Notes under the pieces: generated by a model | Told to the model about the DNA's origin: nothing | Seen by the model: the letters and a program-made list of their open reading frames with translations, nothing else | Databases searched by the model: none | Part shown: piece after piece, positions 16,404 to 25,325 of the stretch | Numbering within the stretch: the stretch's first letter is position 1 | Layout of the letters: each line of letters begins with the position of its first letter | Assembly: GCA_022821275.1 (NCBI GenBank) | Contig: JAJEDY010000019.1 | Coordinates: 1-57,939 of the forward strand | Direction: 5' to 3' | Source of the DNA: Candidatus Latescibacterota bacterium | Lineage (GTDB): Bacteria; Latescibacterota; UBA2968 | Length of the DNA: 57,939 bases | Made by a program: the position numbers and the translations under genes

Positions 16404-16589
16404 ATGCCTTCGAAAGAGATACACAAGATGAACACGCCTGAGCACACGACGCTTCGGCAGTGTTCAGCGGCCACTGACGCCGATATTACAAGACAGCGCG
16501 AAACTGCTCGCCGTATGCGTGAAGCACGCGACAAAATGCCACCTCTTGGGATGTCGATCAAAGAAATGGTAGAGGAAGGACGTGCGTAA
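16404..16589 (+). CDS. Small protein, first gene of a TA-like pair
   Basis: This 61-aa protein ends RMREARDKMPPLGMSIKEMVEEGRA, a short basic-to-acidic helical tail like those of small antitoxins. An alternative ATG at 16428 (MNTPEHTT) would give 53 aa. A 63-aa gene follows 15 nt after the stop with its own Shine-Dalgarno. I do not recognise a named family; a two-gene toxin-antitoxin-like unit is inferred from size and pairing only. Confidence 0.5.
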   Translation: MPSKEIHKMNTPEHTTLRQCSAATDADITRQRETARRMREARDKMPPLGMSIKEMVEEGRA

Positions 16590-16604
16590 ATAGGAGAGTA
16601 AGTG

Positions 16605-16793
16605 ATGAACGGCGACGATATCATGAAGGAAGTCCGAACGATTCGGCAACAATTGGCGGCATCACACGACTATAACGTGCGTGCATTGTTTGTGGAAGCA
16701 AAGAAACGACAGGAAGGAAGCGGACGGAAGGTTGTTAAATTAGCCCCCAGGCTGTTAAAAATTGCAGACAAAAAATTGAAAACAGCTACCTGA
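16605..16793 (+). CDS. Small hypothetical protein, second gene of TA-like pair
   Basis: This 62-aa basic protein (MNGDDIMKEVRTIRQQLAAS...VVKLAPRLLKIADKKLK) resembles short proteins often found beside small antitoxin-like genes in planctomycete and cyanobacterial genomes, with the EVRxIRQ helix followed by FVEAKKRQ. GGAG lies upstream; a GTG at 16602 is an alternative start. Function is unknown. Confidence 0.5.
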   Translation: MNGDDIMKEVRTIRQQLAASHDYNVRALFVEAKKRQEGSGRKVVKLAPRLLKIADKKLKTAT

Positions 16794-16876
16794 ACCTACC
16801 GTTGTCACCCCAACAGCGAAAGCACTGTTTGAAACGGAATATTGCTTGCACCTGAAAAATAGAAAAGGAGTTGCTC

Positions 16877-17077
16877 ATGCTCAGCACTACTTTAGGGATT
16901 GTGAAAGATGGCAAAATCGAAACTTTAGAAGGCATTGCATTGCCCGAAGGAAAAAGGGTATTGGTCACCATGTTGCCCGATGATGATATGTTTTGGCAGG
17001 AAGCCAGCCAGGAAACCCTGAAGCAAATTTGGGACAATAATGAGGATGATGTATATGCCCGATTACTCGATGAATGA
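16877..17077 (+). CDS. Antitoxin of MazF/PemK-type module
   Basis: This 66-aa protein has an AbrB-like short beta N-terminus (TLGIVKDGKIETLEGIALPEGKRVLVTMLPDDD) and an acidic helical tail. That matches antitoxins that precede MazF/PemK toxins. The ATG at 16877 has AAGGAG at ideal spacing; a TTG 6 nt earlier is less likely. It overlaps the toxin start by 23 nt, so the pair is translationally coupled. Confidence 0.8.
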   Translation: MLSTTLGIVKDGKIETLEGIALPEGKRVLVTMLPDDDMFWQEASQETLKQIWDNNEDDVYARLLDE

Positions 17078-17387
17078 TATTGTGCTTGTTCGATATCCCT
17101 TTTCTAATTTACAGGTATTCAAAGTGCGTCCAGCTATTATTGTGAGTGCGCCACATATTTCTCAAGATGTCTTTATCGTCCCTCTGACCAGCCAGATAAC
17201 GGATCTTTTGCCGGGCGAGTTTGTGCTGGAGAATTGGAAGCAATCAGGACTCAATGTTGCGTCTGCTGTTAAACGAGGCATATATACCATTCATCAGAAC
17301 TTGATTCTCAAGAAAGTGGGACACCTTGCACAGAAAGATCAAACGACATTGATTGTATCTTTGCGAAGTTGGCTAAATCTCACGTAG
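17055..17387 (+). CDS. MazF/PemK-family mRNA interferase toxin
   Basis: This 110-aa protein has the MazF/PemK fold signature: NDIVLVRYPFSNLQVFKVRPAIIVS, then VFIVPLTSQ and a C-terminal helix-strand region. Family members cut mRNA at short sequences when freed from the antitoxin. The start is the ATG at 17055 (MPDYSMND); the inner ATG at 17070 is possible. It overlaps the antitoxin gene just upstream. Length is normal, so the module looks intact. Confidence 0.85.
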   Translation: MPDYSMNDIVLVRYPFSNLQVFKVRPAIIVSAPHISQDVFIVPLTSQITDLLPGEFVLENWKQSGLNVASAVKRGIYTIHQNLILKKVGHLAQKDQTTLIVSLRSWLNLT

Positions 17388-17397
17388 ATTTCTTTTT

Positions 17398-17487
17398 TTA
17401 CATTCTCCCCGCCGTGTTCATATCCTTTCCAATTTCTGCCCTAAAATCTGCTGATTCCAGCCCCTCGCAGTGATAACCGCTGCAATC
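17398..17487 (-). pseudogene. C-terminal remnant of a WYL regulator
   Basis: The minus strand here reads DCSGYHCEGLESADFRAEIG then KDMNTAGRM and a stop. It aligns with the last 30 residues of the intact WYL protein at 10988 (DCEVIEPEDLRKVVARDM then IAAGRMYEK). No upstream WYL sequence remains, because a different gene fragment begins at 17505. It is a decayed 3' end left by a deletion. Confidence 0.6.
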
Positions 17488-17504
17488 CCTATTGATAATC
17501 TGTG

Positions 17505-17687
17505 TTAGACTTCAACCCTCAGTTCCCGGTTTGCGACGCTCTGGTAGTGGTTTAGTGAGCCATCTATTACTTCTGCCATGGTGACGAGGCGTCCGGGTTC
17601 AAAATCTTCCAGGACGCGATAGCCGCGCAGGTGACGGCGACCCATTCCACCACATCCTGCCAGGGCAAGTTGATGACATTGAGGCAT
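17505..17687 (-). pseudogene. Gfo/Idh/MocA oxidoreductase fragment with fused tail
   Basis: The 60-codon frame begins LALAGCGGMGRRHLRGYRVL, the NAD(P)-binding GxGxxG N-terminus of Gfo/Idh/MocA dehydrogenases. After residue 36 it jumps to MAEVIDGSLNHYQSVANREL plus RVEV and a stop. The full family is about 330-400 aa, so roughly 300 internal residues are missing. A good Shine-Dalgarno (AGGAGG) remains. The tail is duplicated at 13186. This is most simply an internal deletion joining the two ends of one gene. Confidence 0.65.
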
Positions 17688-17730
17688 GATTATCCTCCTG
17701 AAGTTATCCTTGTTTTAATATCCGGAATAT

Positions 17731-17787
17731 AGTAACCCATTTGCGCTTTGGTGCAAAGCGTTTCCGGGTGTGAAGAAAATTAAAAAA
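17731..17787. repeat. Short hairpin repeat, copy B
   Basis: Partner of 13121-17x copy A (13121-13175). The hairpin here is CGCTTT-GGTGC-AAAGCG (17745-17761). It lies at the 3' end of the nuclease gene, overlapping its last codons, and may double as its terminator. Confidence 0.55.
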
Positions 17788-18742
17788 GTGAGAGTTGGAC
17801 GGGGTCCTGTTCTGGGGTGGGTTGTCTGGCAGGTCTCTCATCGGGATAGCACACGGCTTTGAAGGGGCAGGTGGTACACAGGTGGGTATTTGTCGTCATT
17901 GGGAAGGTGTCTTGCGAAGCGGTGTTTTGTTCGGGGTCGTCGAGGAGGGCGCGCATTTTCTGGACGCTTTCGGTGACAAATATACGGGTCTGGTCGAGGT
18001 CGTCGGAAGAGAGGTCCAGGGTGCGTTCGGTGTTGGTTTGCAGGTAGATGTCCTGGAGTTGCAGGTCGGGTAATGCGATGTCCCACTGCGAAGTGGCGTA
18101 CAGGGCGTACACTGCGAGTTGGTGGCGGTCGGCCTGGCGTTCGCGCCCGGTTTTCCAGTCGAAGATATAGACCGATTTGTCGTGGCGAATCGCCACGTCG
18201 AGAACGACCCAGATTTTGGTATCGGCAAGGGTAAAATCTGTGAGTTTTTCAATGGTGAGATAGTCTTCGGGGCGGGCAGATTGCAGGGTGGCGTAGGCAT
18301 CGGAGGCGAAAAAAGCGTTGAGACTGGTCGAAATGTGATTGGCCGAATCGATCTGGTCGGTTTCTGTAAAGGGTTCGTTGTAATAGTGTTCAAACAAATT
18401 GGTGTATTGAGAGGCTGAATAGCGCCAGCGCTGTTCCTCGGAAGCCAGCAGGTGTTGACCGAATAGTTTTTGCGCGTAGGTCTCGATAGCTGATGGGTGA
18501 ATAGGGCGTCCCACTTGCAGTGCCCTGAGCGCATGGCTGATGGCGTCGTGAACCACGGTACCGACGAGTTGCGGAACCGTGGTTATTTTTTTCAGGCGAT
18601 AGAGCAATTGGGCCTGCGCGTCTGCGTCTTTGTCCCAGCCACCCCAACTGCCGTAGTAATTGAAGTAGTATTGTCGCTTGCACGATTCAAACATGCGATG
18701 GCGCGAAGGCGACCAGGAGAATTCGTTTTGGAAATTGGACAT
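17780..18742 (-). CDS. RecB-family PD-(D/E)XK exonuclease with Fe-S cysteines
   Basis: This 320-aa nuclease resembles the Cas4/AddB C-terminal nuclease family. The N-terminus has SWSPSRHRMFESCKRQYYFNY (first cysteine C21), the catalytic core has YIFDWKTGRERQADRHQLAVYALY (about residues 190-215), and the C-terminus has CTTCPFKAVCYP, completing a four-cysteine Fe-S site. It is a solitary gene and is too long and too distant to be the locus Cas4. A role in DNA repair or defence is likely. Confidence 0.85.
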   Translation of the reverse strand: MSNFQNEFSWSPSRHRMFESCKRQYYFNYYGSWGGWDKDADAQAQLLYRLKKITTVPQLVGTVVHDAISHALRALQVGRPIHPSAIETYAQKLFGQHLLASEEQRWRYSASQYTNLFEHYYNEPFTETDQIDSANHISTSLNAFFASDAYATLQSARPEDYLTIEKLTDFTLADTKIWVVLDVAIRHDKSVYIFDWKTGRERQADRHQLAVYALYATSQWDIALPDLQLQDIYLQTNTERTLDLSSDDLDQTRIFVTESVQKMRALLDDPEQNTASQDTFPMTTNTHLCTTCPFKAVCYPDERPARQPTPEQDPVQLSLF

Positions 18743-18895
18743 GGAAAAGCGGGGGCTAGGGGTTGGGGACTGGGGACTGGGTGGTCGTCTTGCGTCTCAC
18801 TTTTTCTAAGAAGCTGTTTTAAAATTCGTGGGATTTATAGTTTCCTGTTGTTACGTGCCCTGCTACGTTGCTTATTTGGGGTGTGAAGGGGCCTT

Positions 18896-18932
18896 TTATC
18901 GGTGTTTATCGGTGTTCATCGGTGGTTGCTTT
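18896..18932. repeat. Dispersed period-10 intergenic repeat
   Basis: Three copies of a TATCGGTGTT-like unit followed by GGTTGCTTTT, at the aroA 3' end. The same family recurs at 20419, 23996, 47541 and 49683. Confidence 0.6.
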
Positions 18933-20210
18933 TGGTTTTAAAACAACTTCTAAGACATCGAAATACGTCGGAAATGTTTTGTTGACGCAGTCGGGGTCGT
19001 TTATGACAATGCCGGGGATTTTTAGTCCGATCAGCGATAGGCTCATCGCCATGCGGTGATCGTCATACGTGTCGAGTGCTGCGGGTTGGATGTGGTCTGC
19101 GGGATAGACTGTGAGGCCATCGGCGCGGGTATCGACGCGCACGCCGAGTTTGTTCAGTTCGTTTTTGAGTGCGGCGATGCGGTCGGTTTCGTGGATGCGG
19201 AGGACGGCTACGTTGTGTACGCTGATTGGAGCAGAGGCAAATGGAGCTATCGCGCACAGGGTTGGTACGATGTCGGGCGTGGCGTTCATGTCGATGTCGA
19301 GGCCCGATAGGCGCCCTGTTCCGCGGACTTCAATGCCTTCGGGATCTTTGCTGACGTCACAGCCCATTTTGGACAGGATATCGACAAAGCCGATGTCGCC
19401 TTGAATGGATTGCGCCGTTAAATTGGGTACGCGTACGCGACCACCTGTGAGTGCGGCTGCGGCAAAAAAATAAGAGGCATTGGACGCATCGGGTTCGATC
19501 TGGTAGGTGCGGGAATGATAGCGCTGCCCTGCGCGTACTGTGAAAGAGCGATAATTATTATTGGTGACTTCAATACCGAAGTCGCGCATGACGGCAATGG
19601 TGAGGTCGATATACGGTTTGGATACGAGGTCGCCTTTGACGTGGATTTCGACATCACTTTGGGCGTAGGAAGCCACCTGAAGCAGTGCCGTGAAGTACTG
19701 GCTGCTTTTGCTGCCGTTCATGGTGGTGCGGCCGCCTTTGAGACCAGAGGCGACGATGAGCGCGGGGGGGCATAGCCCGTCCTTACCTTCACAGCGCGCG
19801 GTTACGCCGAGGGGGGTGAGGCCGTCGAGGAGGTCCTGGATGGGGCGCTCGCGCATCCGTTCGACGCCGTCTATGGTATAGGTTCCGGTACCCAGGCCGA
19901 GGTATGCCGCGAGAAAGCGCGCAGAGGTGCCCGAGTTGCCAATGTGGAGTGTTGCGCGATCAGCGGGAATGTGCCCGCCTGTGCCATGGACGCGAAATGC
20001 GTTATCTGACTTATCTACGCGAATGCCCAGATCGCGCAAAGCAGTTGCCATGTATCGCGTATCGTCGCTCATGAGCGCGTTATTGAGATGGCTGACGCCA
20101 TCTGCAAGCGCGGCGATTAGCAAAACGCGGTTGGTGATGCTTTTAGAACCCGGAATCGTGACATCTGCATTGATTGGGGTTGTCATGGGTTGGATTTTAA
20201 GAGTTTTCAT
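18906..20210 (-). CDS. aroA: 3-phosphoshikimate 1-carboxyvinyltransferase (EPSP synthase)
   Basis: This 434-aa cytoplasmic enzyme joins PEP and shikimate-3-phosphate in the chorismate pathway. Family motifs are PGSKSITNRVLLIAALADG near the N-terminus, GNSGTSARF, GSKSSQYFTALL, and TYDDHRMAMSLSLIG near the C-terminus. Length is typical. The frame's last codons overlap a dispersed intergenic repeat, so the C-terminal tail (KATTDEHR) is probably repeat-derived. It is a single gene, divergent from dnaE. Confidence 0.96.
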   Translation of the reverse strand: MKTLKIQPMTTPINADVTIPGSKSITNRVLLIAALADGVSHLNNALMSDDTRYMATALRDLGIRVDKSDNAFRVHGTGGHIPADRATLHIGNSGTSARFLAAYLGLGTGTYTIDGVERMRERPIQDLLDGLTPLGVTARCEGKDGLCPPALIVASGLKGGRTTMNGSKSSQYFTALLQVASYAQSDVEIHVKGDLVSKPYIDLTIAVMRDFGIEVTNNNYRSFTVRAGQRYHSRTYQIEPDASNASYFFAAAALTGGRVRVPNLTAQSIQGDIGFVDILSKMGCDVSKDPEGIEVRGTGRLSGLDIDMNATPDIVPTLCAIAPFASAPISVHNVAVLRIHETDRIAALKNELNKLGVRVDTRADGLTVYPADHIQPAALDTYDDHRMAMSLSLIGLKIPGIVINDPDCVNKTFPTYFDVLEVVLKPKATTDEHR

Positions 20211-20418
20211 GGGTATGAAAATAAATTAAAAATTAAAAATGAACAAGGCACAATGGTTTCCCTGTGGGTGTTTTTTTGATGTCCTGTTTTAATGGCGTTA
20301 CACCCTGCCAATCTGTCGCTTGATTTTTCCAGCACTCGGTTTTAGATTGGAAGTCACAAACTTCTCTCCCATTTTCCTCCCCTGATTCTATCTCTTCACT
20401 CAGAGTTCACCCGCTTTA

Positions 20419-20452
20419 ATCCGTGTTCATCTGTGTTCATCTGTGGTTGCTT
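20419..20452. repeat. Dispersed period-10 intergenic repeat
   Basis: Tandem units ATCCGTGTTC-ATCTGTGTTC-ATCTGTGG, then TTGCTTTT. It lies in the 263-bp gap between aroA and dnaE and creates a false N-terminal extension of the dnaE frame. Confidence 0.65.
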
Positions 20453-20473
20453 TTAATTTACGGGAGCGTGTTG

Positions 20474-23400
20474 ATGAAATCCTCTGACTTTGTCCATTTG
20501 CATAGCCATACCATGTACAGCCTGCTCGATGGCGCGTCCAGAATAGAAGATATTGCCCAGGTAGCCGCCGAATGGGGCATGCCTGCGGTTGCGATGACCG
20601 ATCACGGCAATCTTTTTGGCGCTATTGATTTTTATCGCGCGATGAAAGATGTTGGGGTTAATCCGATTATCGGGTGCGAAGTGTATTGCGCGATGGGGAG
20701 CCGGTTTGACAGAAAATCTGCGCCGGGTCTTCAGGGCAATTCGAACCATCTGGTTTTGCTGGTGAAAAATTATACGGGCTATAAAAATTTGATCAAGTTG
20801 GTATCTGCCGGGTATCTCGAGGGCTTTTATTACAATCCGCGCATAGACAAAGATTTGTTGCGCCAGCATTCGGAAGGGCTGATTTGTCTGTCGGCGTGCA
20901 TCGGGGGCGAGATCCCCTATTTGATCGAACGCGAGGGATACAAAGCGGCGCAAAAGGCTGTGGAGACATATCTCGATATTTTTGGCGATGATTATTATTT
21001 GGAGATTCAGCGGCACGGCATTGATAAAGAAAAAAAGGTCAATCCCGGATTGGTCAAGCTGCACGAGGAGATGGGCGTGCCTCTGGTGGCGACGAATGAT
21101 TCGCATTTTACGCGGGCTGAAGACCACGAAGCGCATGCAGCTCTTGTCGCTATTCAGACGGGTAAGACATTGGACGATCCCAAGCGCATGTGTTATCCCG
21201 AAGGCGTGTATTTTAAGTCGGCAGACGAGATGTACAAGCTGTTTCAGGATATGCCGCACGTTTTGGAACCCACGCTCGAGATTGCCGAAAAATGCAATCT
21301 GGAGATTTCTTTTGATGAATACCGCGCGCCCGATTTTCCCTTGCCAGAGAAGTATGATGCGGCCAGCGATTATCTCGGTGATCTGGCGCGCGCGGGGATG
21401 GAGGCGCGGTGCAAGCAGGTGACCTCTGAGCATGAGGAACGCCTGAAGTTTGAGTTGGACGTGATCGATCAGACGGGATATCCGGGCTATTTTTTGATTT
21501 TGCACGATTTGATGCAGTTTTCCAATGCCTCAGATATCCGCGCAGGCGCGCGTGGGTCTGCTGTGAGTAGTCTGGTGGCTTACGCACTGGGCATAACGGC
21601 TGTGGATCCCATCGAATACGGGCTGGTGTTTGAGCGATTTTTGAATCCCGAGCGGATTTCGCCGCCCGATATCGATCTCGATATCGCTGACCGCGACCGC
21701 GAGCAGGTCATCGATTACGTAGTGCAAAAATACGGGCGCGACAATGTGTGTCAGGTCATTACGTTTGGCACTATGGGCGCGAAGGGCGTGATCCGCGATG
21801 TGGGGCGGGTGTTGGACCGGCCATTTGCAGATGTCGATAGAATTTCAAAATTGGTACCCGCAGAATTGAAGATGACGCTCGATAAAGCACTCGATCAGGT
21901 GCCCGAGTTGCGTCAGATTGCCGAAGATGGGGACATGGGGCAAAAGATGATCGGCATTGGCAAGCAACTCGAAGGACTGGCGCGCCATGCGTCGATTCAC
22001 GCGGCTGCGGTGGTGATTACGCCCGAGCCTGTGACCGAGTTTATGCCCGTTTACAAAGCGCCCAAGGGCGGCGAGGTGATGACGCAGTACAATATGCATC
22101 ACGTGGAAGACCTGGGCTTTTTGAAGATGGATTTTTTGGGGCTTCGCAATCTGACGGTGATTGACGATGCCGTGAAGATGGTGAAGGAGAATTACGGCGT
22201 GGATGTGGATGTGGATAATTTGCCTCTGGACGATGAGGCGACCTACCGCCTGTTTGGTCGGGGGGATACGACCGGGGTGTTCCAGTTTGAAAGTGGGGGG
22301 ATGAAGGGCTATTTGCAACAACTGAAGCCGGATACGATTGGCGATATTATTGCGATGAACGCGCTTTATCGCCCGGGACCGATGCAGTACATTCCCAACT
22401 ACGTTGATCGCAAGCACGGGCGGGAAGAAGTGACGTATGACGACGAGAAGATGCGCCCGGCTCTGGAAGAGACATACGGCATTATTACTTATCAGGAACA
22501 GGTGCAACGCCTGTGCCGCGACCTGGCCGGATTTACACTTGCCAAAGCCGATGGCATCCGCAAAGCCATGGGGAAGAAGTTGGCCGATGTGATGGATCAG
22601 TACCGGCTCGAATTTTTAGAGGGTGCCACGGCCAATGGCGTTGAAAAAACGGTCGCAGAACAGATATGGCGAGATATCGAGGTTTTCTCGGGCTATGGGT
22701 TCAATAAGGCGCACAGTGCGGGCTATTCGATGGTGGCGTACCAGTGCGCGTATCTCAAGGCGCATTATCCGGCTGAATTTATGGCGGCTAATCTCAATAG
22801 TGAAATTGGCGATATTGAGCGTCTGGTCGTTTTGATTGAAGAATGCCGGCGGATGGATCTGGATGTATTGCCTCCAGATGTGAATGAAGGGCAGAGCGAT
22901 TTTGTAGCGGCCAAAAATGAGATCCGAATGGGTATGGCCGCCATTCGCAATGTGGGGCGCAGCGCGGTTCAAGCGATTGTTGCGGCGCGTGAAGCAGATG
23001 ACCCTTTTGAGTCGCTATTTGATTTTTGCGACCGCGTGGATTCTCAGGCTGTGAACAGGCGGTGTATCGAAAGTCTGATTAAAGCCGGTGCTTATGATTG
23101 CGTGCCCGGGCATCGCGCGCAGTTGCTTGAGGCTTTAGACCGCGCACTGGAGATGGCGCAATCTGTACAGATGGATCGCGCGCGCGGGCAGATTTCCATG
23201 TTTGAAATGGTCGAGATGCAAACGCAGGTCGTGAACGACCAATCGTTGCCAGAGGTTGAGGAATGGACTGAGCGAGAACGCCTCGCATACGAAAAAGATA
23301 TGCTGGGCTTTTATCTTTCGGGGCATCCGCTGGAACGCTACAGAACCGATTTGGCGGAAATGGGTATGAGATCGGTAAATGATCTGGAGGGATTGCCCGA

Positions 23401-23980
23401 TGGTGCTGAGGTTCAGATTGGAGGCGTGTTGGTCGAGGTAAAACCGCATACGACACGCGATGGTCGGCCCATGGCTTTTGGTACGCTGGAAGATTTGAGC
23501 GGCACGATTGATCTGGTGGTGTTTTCCGATAATTTTGAAAAATTGCGCGAGCAACTGCTGGTTGATGAAATGGTGGTTTTACAAGGTCGGTTTTCCGCAC
23601 GCAATGGCCGGTCTTCGGTGCAGGTTGAAAATGTGATGCCTATCGAGCAGGCACGCGAGCAACTGGCCGATACTGTCAATGTGATGTTGCCGGGTGATTT
23701 AATTCGGATGGAGCCGCTTAAGTCTTTGCATACCCTGTGTCTGAAACATCCGGGCAACTGTCAGTTGCGATTGCATCTGGAATTGGAGCGCGACCATTCC
23801 ACCGTCGTCCTGTCCCGCCAGGTTCAGGTGTTGCCTTCCGATGCTCTGTTGCAAGAAATTGTCGAGCTCACGGGCGGCAGAGCCAATGCATGGGTATCGA
23901 CCGAAGCGGGGCGCGCTCGACGCGCGGCGAGACGCCAATCCGATGAAATGGTCTTCGAGGAGGGACTTGTAACGGCGTGA
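20474..23980 (+). CDS. dnaE: DNA polymerase III subunit alpha
   Basis: This 1168-aa replicative polymerase is of the DnaE1 type. It has an N-terminal PHP domain (HLHSHTMYSLLDGA, MTDHGNLFGA), a palm with the catalytic PPDIDLDIADRDR at about residue 396, a GVFQFESGGM motif, a finger/thumb region (GYGFNKAHSAGYSMVAYQ), an HhH region and a C-terminal OB fold. The ATG at 20474 is chosen because GGGAG precedes it; the frame upstream is translated intergenic repeat. It is a single gene, convergent with rodA across a bidirectional terminator. Confidence 0.97.
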   Translation: MKSSDFVHLHSHTMYSLLDGASRIEDIAQVAAEWGMPAVAMTDHGNLFGAIDFYRAMKDVGVNPIIGCEVYCAMGSRFDRKSAPGLQGNSNHLVLLVKNYTGYKNLIKLVSAGYLEGFYYNPRIDKDLLRQHSEGLICLSACIGGEIPYLIEREGYKAAQKAVETYLDIFGDDYYLEIQRHGIDKEKKVNPGLVKLHEEMGVPLVATNDSHFTRAEDHEAHAALVAIQTGKTLDDPKRMCYPEGVYFKSADEMYKLFQDMPHVLEPTLEIAEKCNLEISFDEYRAPDFPLPEKYDAASDYLGDLARAGMEARCKQVTSEHEERLKFELDVIDQTGYPGYFLILHDLMQFSNASDIRAGARGSAVSSLVAYALGITAVDPIEYGLVFERFLNPERISPPDIDLDIADRDREQVIDYVVQKYGRDNVCQVITFGTMGAKGVIRDVGRVLDRPFADVDRISKLVPAELKMTLDKALDQVPELRQIAEDGDMGQKMIGIGKQLEGLARHASIHAAAVVITPEPVTEFMPVYKAPKGGEVMTQYNMHHVEDLGFLKMDFLGLRNLTVIDDAVKMVKENYGVDVDVDNLPLDDEATYRLFGRGDTTGVFQFESGGMKGYLQQLKPDTIGDIIAMNALYRPGPMQYIPNYVDRKHGREEVTYDDEKMRPALEETYGIITYQEQVQRLCRDLAGFTLAKADGIRKAMGKKLADVMDQYRLEFLEGATANGVEKTVAEQIWRDIEVFSGYGFNKAHSAGYSMVAYQCAYLKAHYPAEFMAANLNSEIGDIERLVVLIEECRRMDLDVLPPDVNEGQSDFVAAKNEIRMGMAAIRNVGRSAVQAIVAAREADDPFESLFDFCDRVDSQAVNRRCIESLIKAGAYDCVPGHRAQLLEALDRALEMAQSVQMDRARGQISMFEMVEMQTQVVNDQSLPEVEEWTERERLAYEKDMLGFYLSGHPLERYRTDLAEMGMRSVNDLEGLPDGAEVQIGGVLVEVKPHTTRDGRPMAFGTLEDLSGTIDLVVFSDNFEKLREQLLVDEMVVLQGRFSARNGRSSVQVENVMPIEQAREQLADTVNVMLPGDLIRMEPLKSLHTLCLKHPGNCQLRLHLELERDHSTVVLSRQVQVLPSDALLQEIVELTGGRANAWVSTEAGRARRAARRQSDEMVFEEGLVTA

Positions 23981-23995
23981 TGAGAGACGAAAAGC

Positions 23996-24030
23996 ATCCG
24001 TAGATGGACGCAGATAAACACAGATAAAAG
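23996..24030. repeat. Dispersed period-10 intergenic repeat
   Basis: Inverted-orientation member: ATCCGTAGATGGACGCAGAT, then AAACACAGATAAAAG, just after the dnaE stop. Confidence 0.6.
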
Positions 24031-24058
24031 GCGAGAGGCCGGAGGCCTCTCGCCTTTT
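24026..24058. terminator. Bidirectional Rho-independent terminator
   Basis: An 11-bp GC-rich stem, GGCGAGAGGCC and GGCCTCTCGCC, encloses a 3-nt loop and is flanked by AAAA on the left and TTTT on the right. It ends dnaE on the plus strand and rodA on the minus strand. Confidence 0.9.
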
Positions 24059-24082
24059 GCGTTTTACATCTCAATCACACCC

Positions 24083-25303
24083 TTAATAATCCTCATACCT
24101 ATTGGCGTAAATATTGAGTAACAGACCAACGAGAATCATATTTGTGATGAGGGTGGAACCTCCGTAGCTCAGGAAAGGCAACGGGAGGCCCGTGACGGGC
24201 ATGATGCCAATGGTCATGCCGATGTTGACAAAAATGTGGAAGAGGAGAATGGTCGCCAGCCCGATCGCAGTCAAGCTGGAGAAGCGGCTTTTGGTCTGTA
24301 CGGCAATGGACAGGGCACGCCATAAGATGAATATAAACAATGCGAGAATAAAAAAGGCACCGAGAAATCCGAATTCTTCGCATATAACGGAAAAAATAAA
24401 GTCGGTGTGTTGTTCCGGTAAAAAGGCGAGTTTGGTTTGTGTGCCTTCTAAAAATCCCTTGCCCTTGAGGCCACCAGACCCAATGGCTATTTTGGACTGA
24501 ATGACCTGATAACCCGCGCCGAGTTTGTCTATATCGGGGTCGAGAAAGGTGAGGATGCGGCGTTTTTGGTAGTCGTGGAGTTTGTTTTCCCACACATAGG
24601 GTGCGGCGATAGCAACCGTGAGGTTGACCAATAGCAAGATGCTTGCGGTGAATAAACGGGGGCGTTCATAGAGAAGTATCCCAATGAGCAGGAGCACTAT
24701 CGCAATCAGCATCCACGGGTGAAAGGCACATATCAGGGTGAGGGCAGGGGAAACTAAAAGAAATAGATGCGTGGGTCTGGCACCAGCCCAGAAGAGCATG
24801 GGTAGTATGAGGATGCTAAAAACCAGAGCAGTACCCAGATCGGGTTGCTTAAAGACGAGCAAGATGGGCACGAGAACGAACAATAGAGGCGGGATAAAGG
24901 CACGTACGCGGGTCAGGTCGTGGTTGGGATAGGTCAAAAAGCGCGCGATTACCAGGACGGTCATTATCTTGGCGAATTCAGAGGGCTGTATGTGAATGGG
25001 ACCAATGTTGAACCAGCGCCGGTCCCCCAATTCGAGCACGAGTATCAAAAGTGTAACTGTCAGGCCATAGAGGACATACGCAAAGGCGTAAAAGAGTTTA
25101 AGGGGAATGACCATGGTGATGACCATGGCAATAAACCCGAGTAAGGCCCAGACAATTTGCTTTTCATAAATATTGCCGGCCAGGCCCAGATCCCAATTGT
25201 AGCTGGCACTGTATATGGTGGTAATACCCACACCAATGCCCAGGCATATCGCTGAGAGGAGGCCGATGTCGAGGTCGCGTCGAACAAATAGAGAAAGATT
25301 CAC
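24083..25303 (-). CDS. rodA: Rod-shape peptidoglycan glycosyltransferase RodA
   Basis: This 406-aa SEDS-family protein polymerises glycan strands during wall elongation with its partner PBP2. It has about ten membrane segments. Motifs include GDRRWFNIGPIHIQPSEFAK, FKQPDLGTALVF, LAFLPEQHTDFIFSVICEEFG and GLPLPFLSYGGSTL. The start is the GTG at 25303 (MNLSLFVRRDLDIG), with GAGGTAG just upstream; the longer open frame overlaps mrdA and lacks features. It lies 22 nt after the mrdA stop, in one operon. Confidence 0.95.
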   Translation of the reverse strand: MNLSLFVRRDLDIGLLSAICLGIGVGITTIYSASYNWDLGLAGNIYEKQIVWALLGFIAMVITMVIPLKLFYAFAYVLYGLTVTLLILVLELGDRRWFNIGPIHIQPSEFAKIMTVLVIARFLTYPNHDLTRVRAFIPPLLFVLVPILLVFKQPDLGTALVFSILILPMLFWAGARPTHLFLLVSPALTLICAFHPWMLIAIVLLLIGILLYERPRLFTASILLLVNLTVAIAAPYVWENKLHDYQKRRILTFLDPDIDKLGAGYQVIQSKIAIGSGGLKGKGFLEGTQTKLAFLPEQHTDFIFSVICEEFGFLGAFFILALFIFILWRALSIAVQTKSRFSSLTAIGLATILLFHIFVNIGMTIGIMPVTGLPLPFLSYGGSTLITNMILVGLLLNIYANRYEDY

Positions 25304-25325
25304 AACTACCTCGAAAAATGAGTGG

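Noticed and set aside
17704-17716. ATCCTTGTTTT upstream of the oxidoreductase fragment, like the cas6-leader pseudo-repeat
   Set aside because: Only 11 nt match and no partner repeat is nearby. It warns that part of the cas6-leader similarity could be a common ribosome-binding context, so the claim there rests on both pseudo-repeats.
20423-20473. N-terminal extension of dnaE (MFICVHLWLLL...)
   Set aside because: It translates a dispersed intergenic repeat; similar peptides appear wherever the repeat is in frame. The ATG at 20474 has a Shine-Dalgarno.
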